Shown: piece by piece, positions 25,495-32,765 of the stretch
Layout: each line of letters opens with the position of its first letter
Position numbering within the stretch: the stretch's first letter is position 1
Assembly (NCBI RefSeq): GCF_004127445.1
Contig: NZ_QEXM01000025.1
Coordinates: 62,001 to 126,000, forward strand
Direction: 5' to 3'
Length of the DNA: 64,000 nucleotides
From: Streptomyces alfalfae
GTDB taxonomy: Bacteria > Actinomycetota > Actinomycetes > Streptomycetales > Streptomycetaceae
Notes under the pieces: generated by a model
Databases searched by the model: none
What the model was told of the DNA's origin: nothing
Seen by the model: only the letters and a program-made list of their open reading frames with translations
Position numbers and translations under genes: made by a program

Positions 25495-27315
25495 CTAGGC
25501 CGCTCCCGCCCCCAGGTGTTCGAGAAGTGCTCGCACGTCGGCGGCGTCCATCCCTGCGGCCAACGGGAGCTCCTCCTCGGGGTCGCCCAGCTGCTGCACC
25601 TCCGGATCGTCAAGGATCCGCCCCATGAAGTCCAGCTTCTCCGCCAGTCGAAGGGCCACCACCTCGTCGATGCTTCCCTCGGCTGTGAGGACCGTGACCC
25701 GCGTCTCCGTGTCCGGGGCGAGGCCGAGACGGTGGATGCGGTCGAGGCTCTGCAGGAACCGGCCTGCCTGGAAATCACGGTCTACATAGACCGCGTCATG
25801 GCAGACCTGGTGGAGGCTGATGCCCTCGCCGAGGGTCGCCGGATTAGAAATCAGGACATTGCAGTCCGGATCTTCCCTGAAGCGGCGCAGCTCAGCTTCC
25901 CGATCGAGGGTTCCTCCGTGCACTGCCGCTGGCTGGAACGGCGCCAGCAGTGCTTGGAGCGAGGTGATGCTGCGCACGAAACTGGTCCACACCAGGGTCT
26001 TGCGTCCAGCCGCGGCATTGGCAGAGACGATGGAGAGAGCCTCCTGGTACTTGGGCGGCAGCTCGTAGTCGGGGAGGCGGCGGAGGAGCGTTGAGAGCGA
26101 TTCCCCTTCAGCCACCTCCAATGGTGGGACGCGGAAGTGGAGCGGCTCGTGGCGTGTAGAACCCGCCACGATCAGGGACGGGCTCGTCGCCGCCATCAGC
26201 AGGCGCAGCGCCGTCTTGCCGAGGGCTTCGAAGTCAGTCCTGTCTGCGGCCGCCCTGGCTGAGAGCTTGCCCACCAGCGCGTCGTAGATCTCGCGATGCA
26301 GTGGCGGCATCGGGACTCGGCGCACTCGCGTCTCCACCGGGGGCAGCCCCAGTTCCTCCTTGGTCGTCCGCGTATAAAGGGGGCGCAGTACTCGGCTGGC
26401 ATGGGCGAGGTCGCCACCGTCAACAGCTTGGGTGACCACGCGTCGGCCATGGCCGGGCCAGACGAAGGAAAGCAGGTTCTCCAGGTCCTTGGCGCCTTGG
26501 GGGGCTGGGGTGCCGGTGAGGATCATCCGGACTCGGCTGAGGGGGCCGAGCGCCATGCAGGCGGCACCATACACCCCTGCTCCCCCGAGCTTCATGCGGT
26601 GTGCCTCATCGAGGATGAGCATTGCCGGAGCCGCCTTCAACCACTGCGACAGCCCGGCGAGAGCCCGGTCCAAACGCTCGTAGTTCACCAGGAGGATGTC
26701 CGCAGACGCCGGCACTGACTTGCCCAGCACCTGCACATCGAGCCGGGTGGAGAAGCATCGCTTGGTCTCATCCTGCCATGCCTCGTAGGCGGACTTGGGA
26801 CTCACCACGAGCATGCGCGCCACCGCTCCGCGCTGGCGGAGCGCAGAGAAGACAGCGAGGGAGACACGGGTCTTGCCAGCGCCGGGAACGCTGAAATTGG
26901 CTCCGTGGCCGACTGAGAGCAGTCGAGCTATGTCGCGGAGCTGGAATGGCGTGAGAGGGCCGGTCCAGTCGCCACTCAACAAGGCCGGGACCGATTCCGG
27001 CTCGACGGTGTTCTCGTCGGGCGAGCCGCTGAGGAGCCGTTCCGCCGTGTCCGCCGTGTCGAGCATCTCGGTGACTAGGAGGCGGAAGTCGTCCTCCCAT
27101 ACGACGCTGTCCGGCCGGGGCCAGGCACCGAGAGCGTTGAGGCTGGCGAGGAAGCTGTCGATAGGGACAGCCGCCGAGAGCCTGTCGGTCATCCGGCCGC
27201 TGGGGAAGCCGGCCACCATCTGCCCGAGCGCGCTGCGGCAGGCAGGCACTGTCCGCAGCGCAGCCTGCGTACGCGTGACGTCGAAGCCAATCGTCAGACT
27301 GGGCTCGTCAGCCAC
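25495..27315 (-). CDS. SNF2-like SF2 helicase/ATPase
   Basis: A 606-residue SF2 ATPase. A ~115-residue unknown N-terminal domain precedes the Q-motif-like LTPFQLRDIARLL. Walker A is VPGAGKTR (about 143), Walker B/DEAH is LILDEAHRM (about 234), motif III is ILTGTPAPQ, and domain 2 has KTLVWTSFV, the VHGGTLDREAELRRFREDP region, and the arginine finger QSLDRIHRLG (about 526). This is the SNF2/Rad54-like type with DNA translocase rather than unwinding activity expected. Its GTG start directly follows the ParB-like stop (TAAGTG). In this operon it may remodel DNA or drive the endonuclease along it. Confidence 0.85.
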   Translation of the reverse strand: MADEPSLTIGFDVTRTQAALRTVPACRSALGQMVAGFPSGRMTDRLSAAVPIDSFLASLNALGAWPRPDSVVWEDDFRLLVTEMLDTADTAERLLSGSPDENTVEPESVPALLSGDWTGPLTPFQLRDIARLLSVGHGANFSVPGAGKTRVSLAVFSALRQRGAVARMLVVSPKSAYEAWQDETKRCFSTRLDVQVLGKSVPASADILLVNYERLDRALAGLSQWLKAAPAMLILDEAHRMKLGGAGVYGAACMALGPLSRVRMILTGTPAPQGAKDLENLLSFVWPGHGRRVVTQAVDGGDLAHASRVLRPLYTRTTKEELGLPPVETRVRRVPMPPLHREIYDALVGKLSARAAADRTDFEALGKTALRLLMAATSPSLIVAGSTRHEPLHFRVPPLEVAEGESLSTLLRRLPDYELPPKYQEALSIVSANAAAGRKTLVWTSFVRSITSLQALLAPFQPAAVHGGTLDREAELRRFREDPDCNVLISNPATLGEGISLHQVCHDAVYVDRDFQAGRFLQSLDRIHRLGLAPDTETRVTVLTAEGSIDEVVALRLAEKLDFMGRILDDPEVQQLGDPEEELPLAAGMDAADVRALLEHLGAGAA

Positions 27316-28731
27316 TTACTGCGCCTTCCCGAACGTCTCGAGGAGCCAGGTCACGCCGTCACCGGGCTGCTGCACAGTGCGCTTGGCCTCGATAGCAAGT
27401 TTTTCCAGCTTCTGCCGCAGGTCAGTGACGGCATCGTCGAACGACTCCTCATCCAGGCTTCGCTGCGCGCGGGACATGACCAGGTCGGTGACGCACTGCT
27501 CGATGTCGCGACCTGCGTCGGCAAGGCGAGCAGGTGCTGCCTGCTTGCGCTTCTTGATACGCGCGTCGCGGCCGGCATCGCCGAGGGCCTGATCCATCGC
27601 CTTACGCAGCCGATTGACGTCCCTTTGCGCTTCAGCCGCAGCCTCCGGCGAAGCCGCGCTGCCCGGTCGGCTGACAGCTCGCGCGTGCAGGACTGCGTCT
27701 GTCAGTGCCTTGGCTGCGCCAAGGGCGGCGGACGGGCCCTTCACGGCCCGCCCCAAACCAGGGATGGCCACCCCCGATGAGGGCTCGGTCGGGACTTCGC
27801 TGTCCGGCAGGATCTCGGAGAGGTAGCGGTCGCGGAAGTCGTGGTCGATGAACCGGACATCGGTCTTGGCGAAGCCAAGGAGCATGGCCGCCAACCGATT
27901 CTCCAGCAGCAGCTCAGCCTTCTCGGGGTTGACCGCGTACTGCTTGGCGTAGGCGCGGTGCAGTTCGCGGAACTTCTCAGCCTGGTCCTCGAACGCAACC
28001 AAGGACAGCTGCTCACCGGCCGTCTTACTTCGCTCGATAAGCGACTCGATGCGGGCGAGTACCCATTGGTCCTGCCGGCAGCGCTCCGCGGTCGTGCGGA
28101 AAGTAGCAGCGATGACAGCGAGGGGCGTGCCTTGGTCCACTAGCTCCTGAACCGCGAGCAGCCGGTTGATGTAGGAGTAGTCCCGCCGGTGCTCCTTGCG
28201 CAGCTGGAGCGACAGTTCGATCGCGGCGATGTCCTGCCAGTCGCAGGAGGGCGGCAGAACGGCAACACGCATGGCATGAGTGGGGCCGTAGAGCTGCATC
28301 AGAGCAGCGCGCCGGGTATTGCCGTTGACGAGGATGCCTTCGTGAGTGATCAACCCGGGATCGGTTAGCCCGTACTCCTTCAGACTCGCTGTCAGCTCGT
28401 CGAACTCAGGGTCAGTCCGGGCGGGGTCTGCCGGGAGCACTTGCAGGAGGCGGTCAAGGTATGCCTGGCTGTCGCTGGTCCAGGGGTCGTCCGCGAGCGC
28501 TGCCGCCTGCTTCGGGTCGTGGTCGGCCTGTGCGCGGATGCGGTGGGTTGCCGGGTTGTAGTAGAGGTTGCCCACCGGCATCTGGATGACTTCCAGATGC
28601 TCCGGACCACCCCGCCACTCGACAGTGAAGGTCTCCCGGGGGCCGCCGCCGGCCGCGATCTCCTCCAACCGGGACTGGACGAGGGCGCGGTTCTCCTCGG
28701 CACCCGGCGGCAGACCGTAGCCCTTGGCCAT
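27316..28731 (-). CDS. ParB/Srx-fold domain protein
   Basis: A 471-residue protein. Residues about 45-190 resemble the ParB N-terminal (sulfiredoxin-like) domain: LEVIQMPVGNLYYNPATHR, a target-loop ELTASLKEYGLTDP, and the nucleotide-binding GILVNGNTRRAALMQL (about 138). A helical region with an HTH-like SYINRLLAVQELVDQGTPLA follows. The C-terminal ~130 residues are charged and coiled-coil-rich (KAMDQALGDAGRDARIKKRK). No ParA or plasmid genes are nearby, so partition is unlikely; ParB-fold proteins can be CTP/ATP switches or nucleases. It is tightly coupled to the SNF2 gene, 61 bases after the zinc-protein stop. Confidence 0.75.
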   Translation of the reverse strand: MAKGYGLPPGAEENRALVQSRLEEIAAGGGPRETFTVEWRGGPEHLEVIQMPVGNLYYNPATHRIRAQADHDPKQAAALADDPWTSDSQAYLDRLLQVLPADPARTDPEFDELTASLKEYGLTDPGLITHEGILVNGNTRRAALMQLYGPTHAMRVAVLPPSCDWQDIAAIELSLQLRKEHRRDYSYINRLLAVQELVDQGTPLAVIAATFRTTAERCRQDQWVLARIESLIERSKTAGEQLSLVAFEDQAEKFRELHRAYAKQYAVNPEKAELLLENRLAAMLLGFAKTDVRFIDHDFRDRYLSEILPDSEVPTEPSSGVAIPGLGRAVKGPSAALGAAKALTDAVLHARAVSRPGSAASPEAAAEAQRDVNRLRKAMDQALGDAGRDARIKKRKQAAPARLADAGRDIEQCVTDLVMSRAQRSLDEESFDDAVTDLRQKLEKLAIEAKRTVQQPGDGVTWLLETFGKAQ

Positions 28732-28792
28732 GTACTCGCTCCTGCTTTCGTTCGCGTTCTTACGAGGGTTGTTCCGTGCTGCCGGCGTGTGC

Positions 28793-29470
28793 TCAGCCGA
28801 GTCCCAGCTCCGCCCGGAGCTGCGCCCGTGACTCCTCAGGCAGAGAGCGGTAGTCGCTCCAGATCTGCTCCAGGCGGCTGAACTCCCGCCGGTCGGCCGC
28901 CACCCAACCGGACAGTACGCTGCGCTCGGCTGAGCCGAGCGCAGCGGCTGCCGTGAGCACCTTCTCCAGATCCGCTGTGAGCAACCTGCCTCCCACGCGG
29001 CATCGCTTGCACTCGGTGACCAGTTCCGTGGCCTTGGTACCGTCCGCCTTCACCACATCCCGGCGGGCGATGTCGAGCTGGGCTGCCTCATAAGTGCCGG
29101 CGTAGGTCTCGCCGGGGGTGATGCCGCAGGAGCGGCACATGTACCCGTCCCTAGCCAACACCTCGCGCCGACGCGCTGCGCCGATCGCCATCGTGCCTGA
29201 CTTGCGGGTAGCGCGACCGGGCTCCCAGACGGGGTCGCCGGGCTTCACGAAGCGCTGCTCATGGGAGTCCAATCCCGCGTCTTCCCTGTTGGTATCGATG
29301 CGCCAACCGAAGTCCCGCAGATCTCGCATGCGGCGGTCGACTTGGGACACCCCAGGGAAGGCTGCCCGCAGCTCCTCCTTAGTGAAGGTGTTGCCTTCGC
29401 CGACTACGGAGACCAGCCACAGAGCCACTCGCTTCATTGTTCCGAGGCCGGCATCCTGCCAGGACGGCAT
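28793..29470 (-). CDS. Winged-helix protein with HNH-like zinc module
   Basis: A 225-residue protein, first in the restriction operon. Residues about 10-80 form a winged helix (TFTKEELRAAFPGVSQVDRR, MRDLRDFGWRIDTNRED). Residues about 115-180 are HNH-like: REVLARDGYMCRSCG supplies the first CxxC and TECKRCR the second. The position where HNH nucleases carry their catalytic histidines reads AQLDIARRDVV, so it may be inactive and only bind DNA or zinc. ATG 29470 is preceded by GGAG at good distance; ATG 29554 or GTG 29563 would add an unstructured 28-31-residue leader. Confidence 0.65.
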   Translation of the reverse strand: MPSWQDAGLGTMKRVALWLVSVVGEGNTFTKEELRAAFPGVSQVDRRMRDLRDFGWRIDTNREDAGLDSHEQRFVKPGDPVWEPGRATRKSGTMAIGAARRREVLARDGYMCRSCGITPGETYAGTYEAAQLDIARRDVVKADGTKATELVTECKRCRVGGRLLTADLEKVLTAAAALGSAERSVLSGWVAADRREFSRLEQIWSDYRSLPEESRAQLRAELGLG

Positions 29471-29592
29471 GACATCTCCATTCGCGGGGGCCTCCCGGCG
29501 GGGAGGCACGGGGTGGAACTGGTGGGCAGCGGGCTGCGGGCTGCGGACATTCATTAGTAGCACGGCACCACACCTTCATTCCAGCGATGAGC

Positions 29593-29672
29593 GATCTTTA
29601 CACAAACAAGGAAAGAGAAAGTGTCCGTAAAGATCCGTTTTGGCATTATTTGTCGGCATTAAAGGTGCCAAA
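29593..29672. promoter_or_regulatory. Operator-rich divergent intergenic region
   Basis: Between the restriction operon and the HTH gene lies an AT-rich 330-base gap (29471-29800). It holds a perfect 9-bp inverted repeat GATCTTTAC/GTAAAGATC (29593-29601, 29627-29635) and a 7-bp inverted repeat TTTGGCA/TGCCAAA (29639-29645, 29666-29672). Between the arms of the latter are two direct GGCATTA copies (29642-29648, 29655-29661). This is the expected place for a controller protein to act on both transcripts. Confidence 0.6.
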
Positions 29673-29800
29673 CTCTCCCACAAAAAAGTAGTCAGGGAAA
29701 AACATGGAACCGTGCACCACCGAGCCGGGGAGTGGCTAGGCTTCCGTTGATCACCGGTTCCCCATAGGCAAATTCGAGCGAGCGGAAGGTTTCGTTTGGC

Positions 29801-30499
29801 ATGCCGTCACTTGGATCGATTAGCACCACCTGTGCACCCGAAGCCACGGAGGAGGTTCAGGCGTTCGCCAACGCCCTCAAGCTCCTCATCCACCACGTCC
29901 GCCCCGGCGACACGATGGCCCAGAAGGCGAAGGCGCTGCACATCTCGCCGCCGCTCCTCTCCCACTGGCTCAACGGGCGGCGGCTTCCGCACCCGGCAGT
30001 TATCGAGGAGATGTCCGGGCTGGCGGTCAAGGGGGTGGCAGGCGACGGGAATGCCGCCGCCCTGGCCCATGAGTTCGCGGCACTCGAGCCGCTCCTCCAG
30101 GCCGCACGGAAGTCGGCCTGCCGTCGATGCGCGGGCAAGTGCATCTGCGACGAGAAGGTAGCCCAAGGTGACCGGCGCAACGCGCATTCCAGCGCCGCCG
30201 ACAAGGGGGACCGGCGCAACAGTTCCTGCGATGCCTCTGCCGACAAGGGGGACCGGCGCAACAGGACGGCACAGATGAACCCGGATCTACCCACGCATCT
30301 GGCGACGATGATCGACGTCGATCGCGTGGCTCATCTGCAGAGTCTGGGAGCTGCGCTGAGCGAAGGGGATATCGGCACATATGCCGACATCCTTGCACGT
30401 GCAGGGATGAAGACCGAAATGGAGGTTCTGATCCGTTCTGCGAAATCAGCAGGAAGGGACTCGACGGAAATCGCGATCACTCTCGGTGCACTCCGCTAG
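29801..30499 (+). CDS. HTH regulator with Cys cluster and GDRRN repeats
   Basis: A 232-residue protein divergent from the restriction operon. Residues about 20-75 form an XRE-like HTH (TMAQKAKALHISPPLLSHWL then NGRRLPHP). Next is CRRCAGKCICDEK, a CxxCx3CxC cluster that could hold zinc or an iron-sulfur centre. Residues about 124-155 repeat GDRRN three times at 13-14-residue spacing, encoded by GACCGGCGCAAC at 30170, 30209 and 30251. The C-terminal ~70 residues (HLATMIDVDRVAHLQSLGAA) are helical. ATG 29801 follows GGAAGG. It probably controls the restriction module; the GDRRN repeats are unexplained. Confidence 0.7.
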   Translation: MPSLGSISTTCAPEATEEVQAFANALKLLIHHVRPGDTMAQKAKALHISPPLLSHWLNGRRLPHPAVIEEMSGLAVKGVAGDGNAAALAHEFAALEPLLQAARKSACRRCAGKCICDEKVAQGDRRNAHSSAADKGDRRNSSCDASADKGDRRNRTAQMNPDLPTHLATMIDVDRVAHLQSLGAALSEGDIGTYADILARAGMKTEMEVLIRSAKSAGRDSTEIAITLGALR

Positions 30500-30549
30500 C
30501 ATCATCTTGAATGATTAATCCTCCCCCGAGCCAGAAACAGGAAACACGC

Positions 30550-30702
30550 ATGTTCAGAAATAGGCGCGAGGGGTCTTCCCGCCCCCTTAATGGCTACTGC
30601 CGCGCACCCCCGGCGGCGCAGGGAAGGCTCGGCCTGAAGGGTCGGCAAACCGCGACCGAGACCTCCCCTGCCGAAACGCCCGTTAGATCGATGACCAACT
30701 AG
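30550..30702 (+). CDS. Possible 50-residue basic protein
   Basis: ATG 30550 follows AGGAAA and opens 50 Arg/Pro/Gly-rich codons (MFRNRREGSSRPLNG...). Two in-frame upstream codons would extend it to 30511. No family recognised. It is followed after 10 bases by the small membrane protein, and the bases CATCTTGAAT occur both before it (30503-30512) and at that gene's start (30709-30718). Confidence 0.35.
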   Translation: MFRNRREGSSRPLNGYCRAPPAAQGRLGLKGRQTATETSPAETPVRSMTN

Positions 30703-30712
30703 GAGTTCCATC

Positions 30713-30940
30713 TTGAATAGTAAGGCCCTCCTGGGCCGACTGACCAGGAAGATCAAGGCTGCCTGCCTGCGGCTCCGCGACGCCGACGGCCTGGGACGCG
30801 TCGGCCCCCTCTGGGAGAAGACGCGTCGCCGACTCCGCTTCCTCCGCTGGACGCTGGTGATCCAGCTCCTCAAGGGGGCCGCCTTCGCCGGCGGCGGCGT
30901 CATCATCCAGATCGTGGCCACTCGGTACCTCAACCACTGA
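30713..30940 (+). CDS. Small single-pass membrane protein
   Basis: A 75-residue protein from TTG 30713, preceded by AGGAG at 30701-30705. A strongly basic N-terminal half (LLGRLTRKIKAACLRLR, KTRRRLRFLRW) is followed by one hydrophobic helix (TLVIQLLKGAAFAGGGVIIQ). Size and charge pattern resemble toxic or signalling micro-membrane proteins, but nothing more can be said. It is the last gene before the right boundary of the island. Confidence 0.5.
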   Translation: MNSKALLGRLTRKIKAACLRLRDADGLGRVGPLWEKTRRRLRFLRWTLVIQLLKGAAFAGGGVIIQIVATRYLNH

Positions 30941-31036
30941 GGTCTGCTCACCGCTCACGGCCCGCGGCTCCTCCTCCCCCAGGGAGCAGGCGATGACCGA
31001 CCGGCCGCATTAACGACGGCGAGCTGAACGATCAAG

Positions 31037-31078
31037 CAGTGTGCGGCACCCGCGCATATCGGCGGGTGCGGCACACTG
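31037..31078. terminator. Hairpin at right end of island
   Basis: Seventeen-base arms (31037-31053, 31062-31078, one mismatch) enclose a short loop. It lies in a 410-base stretch (30941-31350) in which I find no gene, and may end the transcript of the small membrane protein. Confidence 0.6.
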
Positions 31079-31350
31079 CCGGGCTGCTGACCTGCCCCCA
31101 GCAGACAGCCGGCACACGACACCATCGACCTCACAGGGCGCAGAGGCCAGCCCCCTTACCGCCATCTGCCTACCCTCGAACGCAGCATGCTGCGAGCACA
31201 GGTCGACGAGGACGAGTAGTGGCTGCGCCCCTGAGAGCCATCTGGGAGCCAACCCGCCCCCCCCCCCGAGCCCCTCCGAGACCACGACATCCCGACGCCC
31301 TGACCAGCGCAAACACCATCCACGCTGGCAAGATCGCCACCCGAACCCCA

Positions 31351-31395
31351 TTCGGGACCAAGAGGTCGTGGGTTCAAATCCCGCCACCCCGACAG
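31351..31395 (+). repeat. attR: displaced tRNA-Pro 3' end
   Basis: The 3' half of tRNA-Pro(CGG) without its 5' half, 44/45 identical to 19945-19989. It marks the right boundary of the island; the chromosome before insertion would have continued from the tRNA into 31396. Confidence 0.85.
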
Positions 31396-31404
31396 CTGAA
31401 ACAC

Positions 31405-31444
31405 CAGGTGAGGCATCTACGGATATCCGTAGGTGCCTCACCTG
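31405..31444. terminator. 40-bp palindromic terminator after attR
   Basis: A 40-base near-perfect palindrome (one mismatched pair), followed by TTT, nine bases after the att repeat. It was probably the tRNA terminator before the island arrived. Confidence 0.75.
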
Positions 31445-31470
31445 TTTCGCATGCGTGTCCATCCGCATGC

Positions 31471-31602
31471 CTACCACTCCGGCCCCCGCTCGAAGATGCC
31501 GTCCATGACCACCGCAACGGTCTGGATCATGGGCCGGATGTGCCTCCGGTAGACCTCCTCAGCGATGAGGTGTTCCCCGCCGTGACCCGTGACCCGGACC
31601 TG
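31471..31602 (-). pseudogene. Tyrosine integrase C-terminal relic
   Basis: Minus strand, 43 codons ending in TAG: GHGGEHLIAEEVYRRHIRPM then IQTVAVVMDGIFERGPEW. It resembles the end of actinomycete tyrosine integrases (a GH...TEEVYRHxIRPVIQ...MDxIF pattern), in which the Tyr of VYR is the nucleophile. A TGA immediately upstream and unrelated sequence beyond show only a remnant is left. It ends 75 bases from attR, the usual place of an integrase next to its attachment site. Confidence 0.6.
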
Positions 31603-31688
31603 CGGTGATCAACCCATTGAGCGATTGTGGGCGTTGTGCCGGCGCTGTACGTTCCGTCTCACAGATCGACGTAGCTCAGGGGGCGGGA

Positions 31689-32093
31689 ATGTCTGGATAC
31701 GGCCGCGCGGACAGCGAATGGGACGAACTGGTACATGCCGGTCGGGGCTTTCTCGTCGAGCGAGCGAAGCTGGGCAGGCTCACCTCGTATACCGAGCTCA
31801 ACGTGACTGTGGCCAGGCGGACAGGGTGCCGTCCCTTCGACTTCGAGCGTGCTGACGAGCGGGCCGCGATGGGGCATCTGCTCGGGCTCATCGTGGAGCG
31901 CGACCAGGAGATCGCCCCCTCGGACCCGCCTCTCATGCTCTCGGCCCTGGTGAACTACCTGGGGGCCAACGACGCCGGTTCCGGCTTCTACCAGCTGGCC
32001 AAGGAACTCCAGCTTCTCCCCATGAGCGCGTCGGCGGATGAGAAGTTCGGCTTCTGGGTCAAGCAGGTCAAGCGGCTCCACGAACGCCATTGA
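31689..32093 (+). CDS. Hypothetical 134-residue protein
   Basis: An acidic, mostly helical protein (MSGYGRADSEWDELVHAGRG, TSYTELNVTVARRTG, VERDQEIAPSDPPLMLSALV, FGFWVKQVKRLHERH). The style resembles uncharacterised proteins on actinomycete integrative elements, but I recognise no named domain. ATG 31689 follows GGGGGCGGGA; the frame extends upstream to 31605 with implausible sequence. It is the only intact gene of the small element between attR and the third att-like site. Confidence 0.7.
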   Translation: MSGYGRADSEWDELVHAGRGFLVERAKLGRLTSYTELNVTVARRTGCRPFDFERADERAAMGHLLGLIVERDQEIAPSDPPLMLSALVNYLGANDAGSGFYQLAKELQLLPMSASADEKFGFWVKQVKRLHERH

Positions 32094-32103
32094 GCCGGCC
32101 GAG

Positions 32104-32175
32104 AGGCGGCCTGAGACCAGGCGGCCCGAGATCAGGCGGCCTGAGACCAGGCGGCCCGAGATCAGGCGGCCCGAG
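32104..32175. repeat. 15-bp tandem repeat, ~4.8 copies
   Basis: Units at 32104, 32119, 32134, 32149 and 32164 (partial). Two variants, AGGCGGCCTGAGACC and AGGCGGCCCGAGATC, alternate, giving a 30-base higher-order period. The array begins ten bases after the preceding stop codon. Confidence 0.9.
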
Positions 32176-32223
32176 TGTCTGACCGCGTGACAACACCGGC
32201 CGGCAGCGGCGGACGCCTGCGAG

Positions 32224-32254
32224 ATCTCCGCCGACCCGGCAGCTGAAACACCAG
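32224..32254 (+). repeat. Third, degenerate att-like site
   Basis: The 15 bases CAGCTGAAACACCAG at 32240-32254 are identical to those right after attR (31393-31407). The preceding 16 bases keep a partial match to the tRNA-Pro 3' end, and a terminator-like hairpin follows as at the other two sites. It marks the likely right end of an older element. Confidence 0.55.
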
Positions 32255-32258
32255 CGAT

Positions 32259-32292
32259 CAGGCCCGGTTTCCAGACATGGAAGCCGGGCCTG
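32259..32292. terminator. Hairpin after third att-like site
   Basis: Arms CAGGCCCGG (32259-32267) and CCGGGCCTG (32284-32292), extendable by TTCC/GGAA inside. Confidence 0.6.
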
Positions 32293-32407
32293 GTCCGCTG
32301 TCTGCCCCCCGCCGAGCCCCTGCCTCGGGAAGGCTCGGTGCGGCGAGTGAGGGTGTCGGCCCCAGGCGGTCCCGTGACGGCCGGGCTCGGTCCTGGCCGC
32401 GTCGATC

Positions 32408-32442
32408 CGGTACCGGTCCCTCCCCTGTGGGGACCGGTACCG
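32408..32442. other. Perfect 13-bp inverted repeat
   Basis: CGGTACCGGTCCC (32408-32420) and its exact complement (32430-32442) enclose nine bases. It lies in the 672-base gap 32094-32765, in which I find no other gene; a role as terminator or protein site for the next gene is open. Confidence 0.6.
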
Positions 32443-32765
32443 AATGACGCACTGCATCGATCCGCGTCATGTCGGCGTATCGGCGCGGATCGAGGAAAGG
32501 CGGATCCGCAGTCCACGCGACAACGGTCCGGAGGTGATCGGCGAAAACCAGCCGAGGGCGTGCAGCGTCGCGATTCACCTGGGCGAGTCACGTCGTGCTG
32601 GTGACCTGCCCTGACGCTGCGCGGTTGGCTCGCTACCGATTCCTGATCCTGCCAGTCGAGGCGCTGGAAGAGGAGGTTCCGTCGTTGCTCGGCCCCCGTA
32701 ACCGCAGGTCAGGCGTATAAAGTGAGTTTTCCGGTCCGGATGTCCATGTGCGGGGGAAGTAAGGG

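Noticed and set aside
25495..28731. DISARM, BREX, Dnd or type I/III restriction
   Set aside because: No DUF1998, PLD, PglZ, BrxL, DndA-like or HsdM/HsdS/Mod gene is present; the endonuclease is NaeI-like and the methyltransferase is C5 type.
31351..31395. Second tRNA-Pro gene
   Set aside because: Only the 3' half is present; D-arm and acceptor 5' strand are missing, so it is an att copy.
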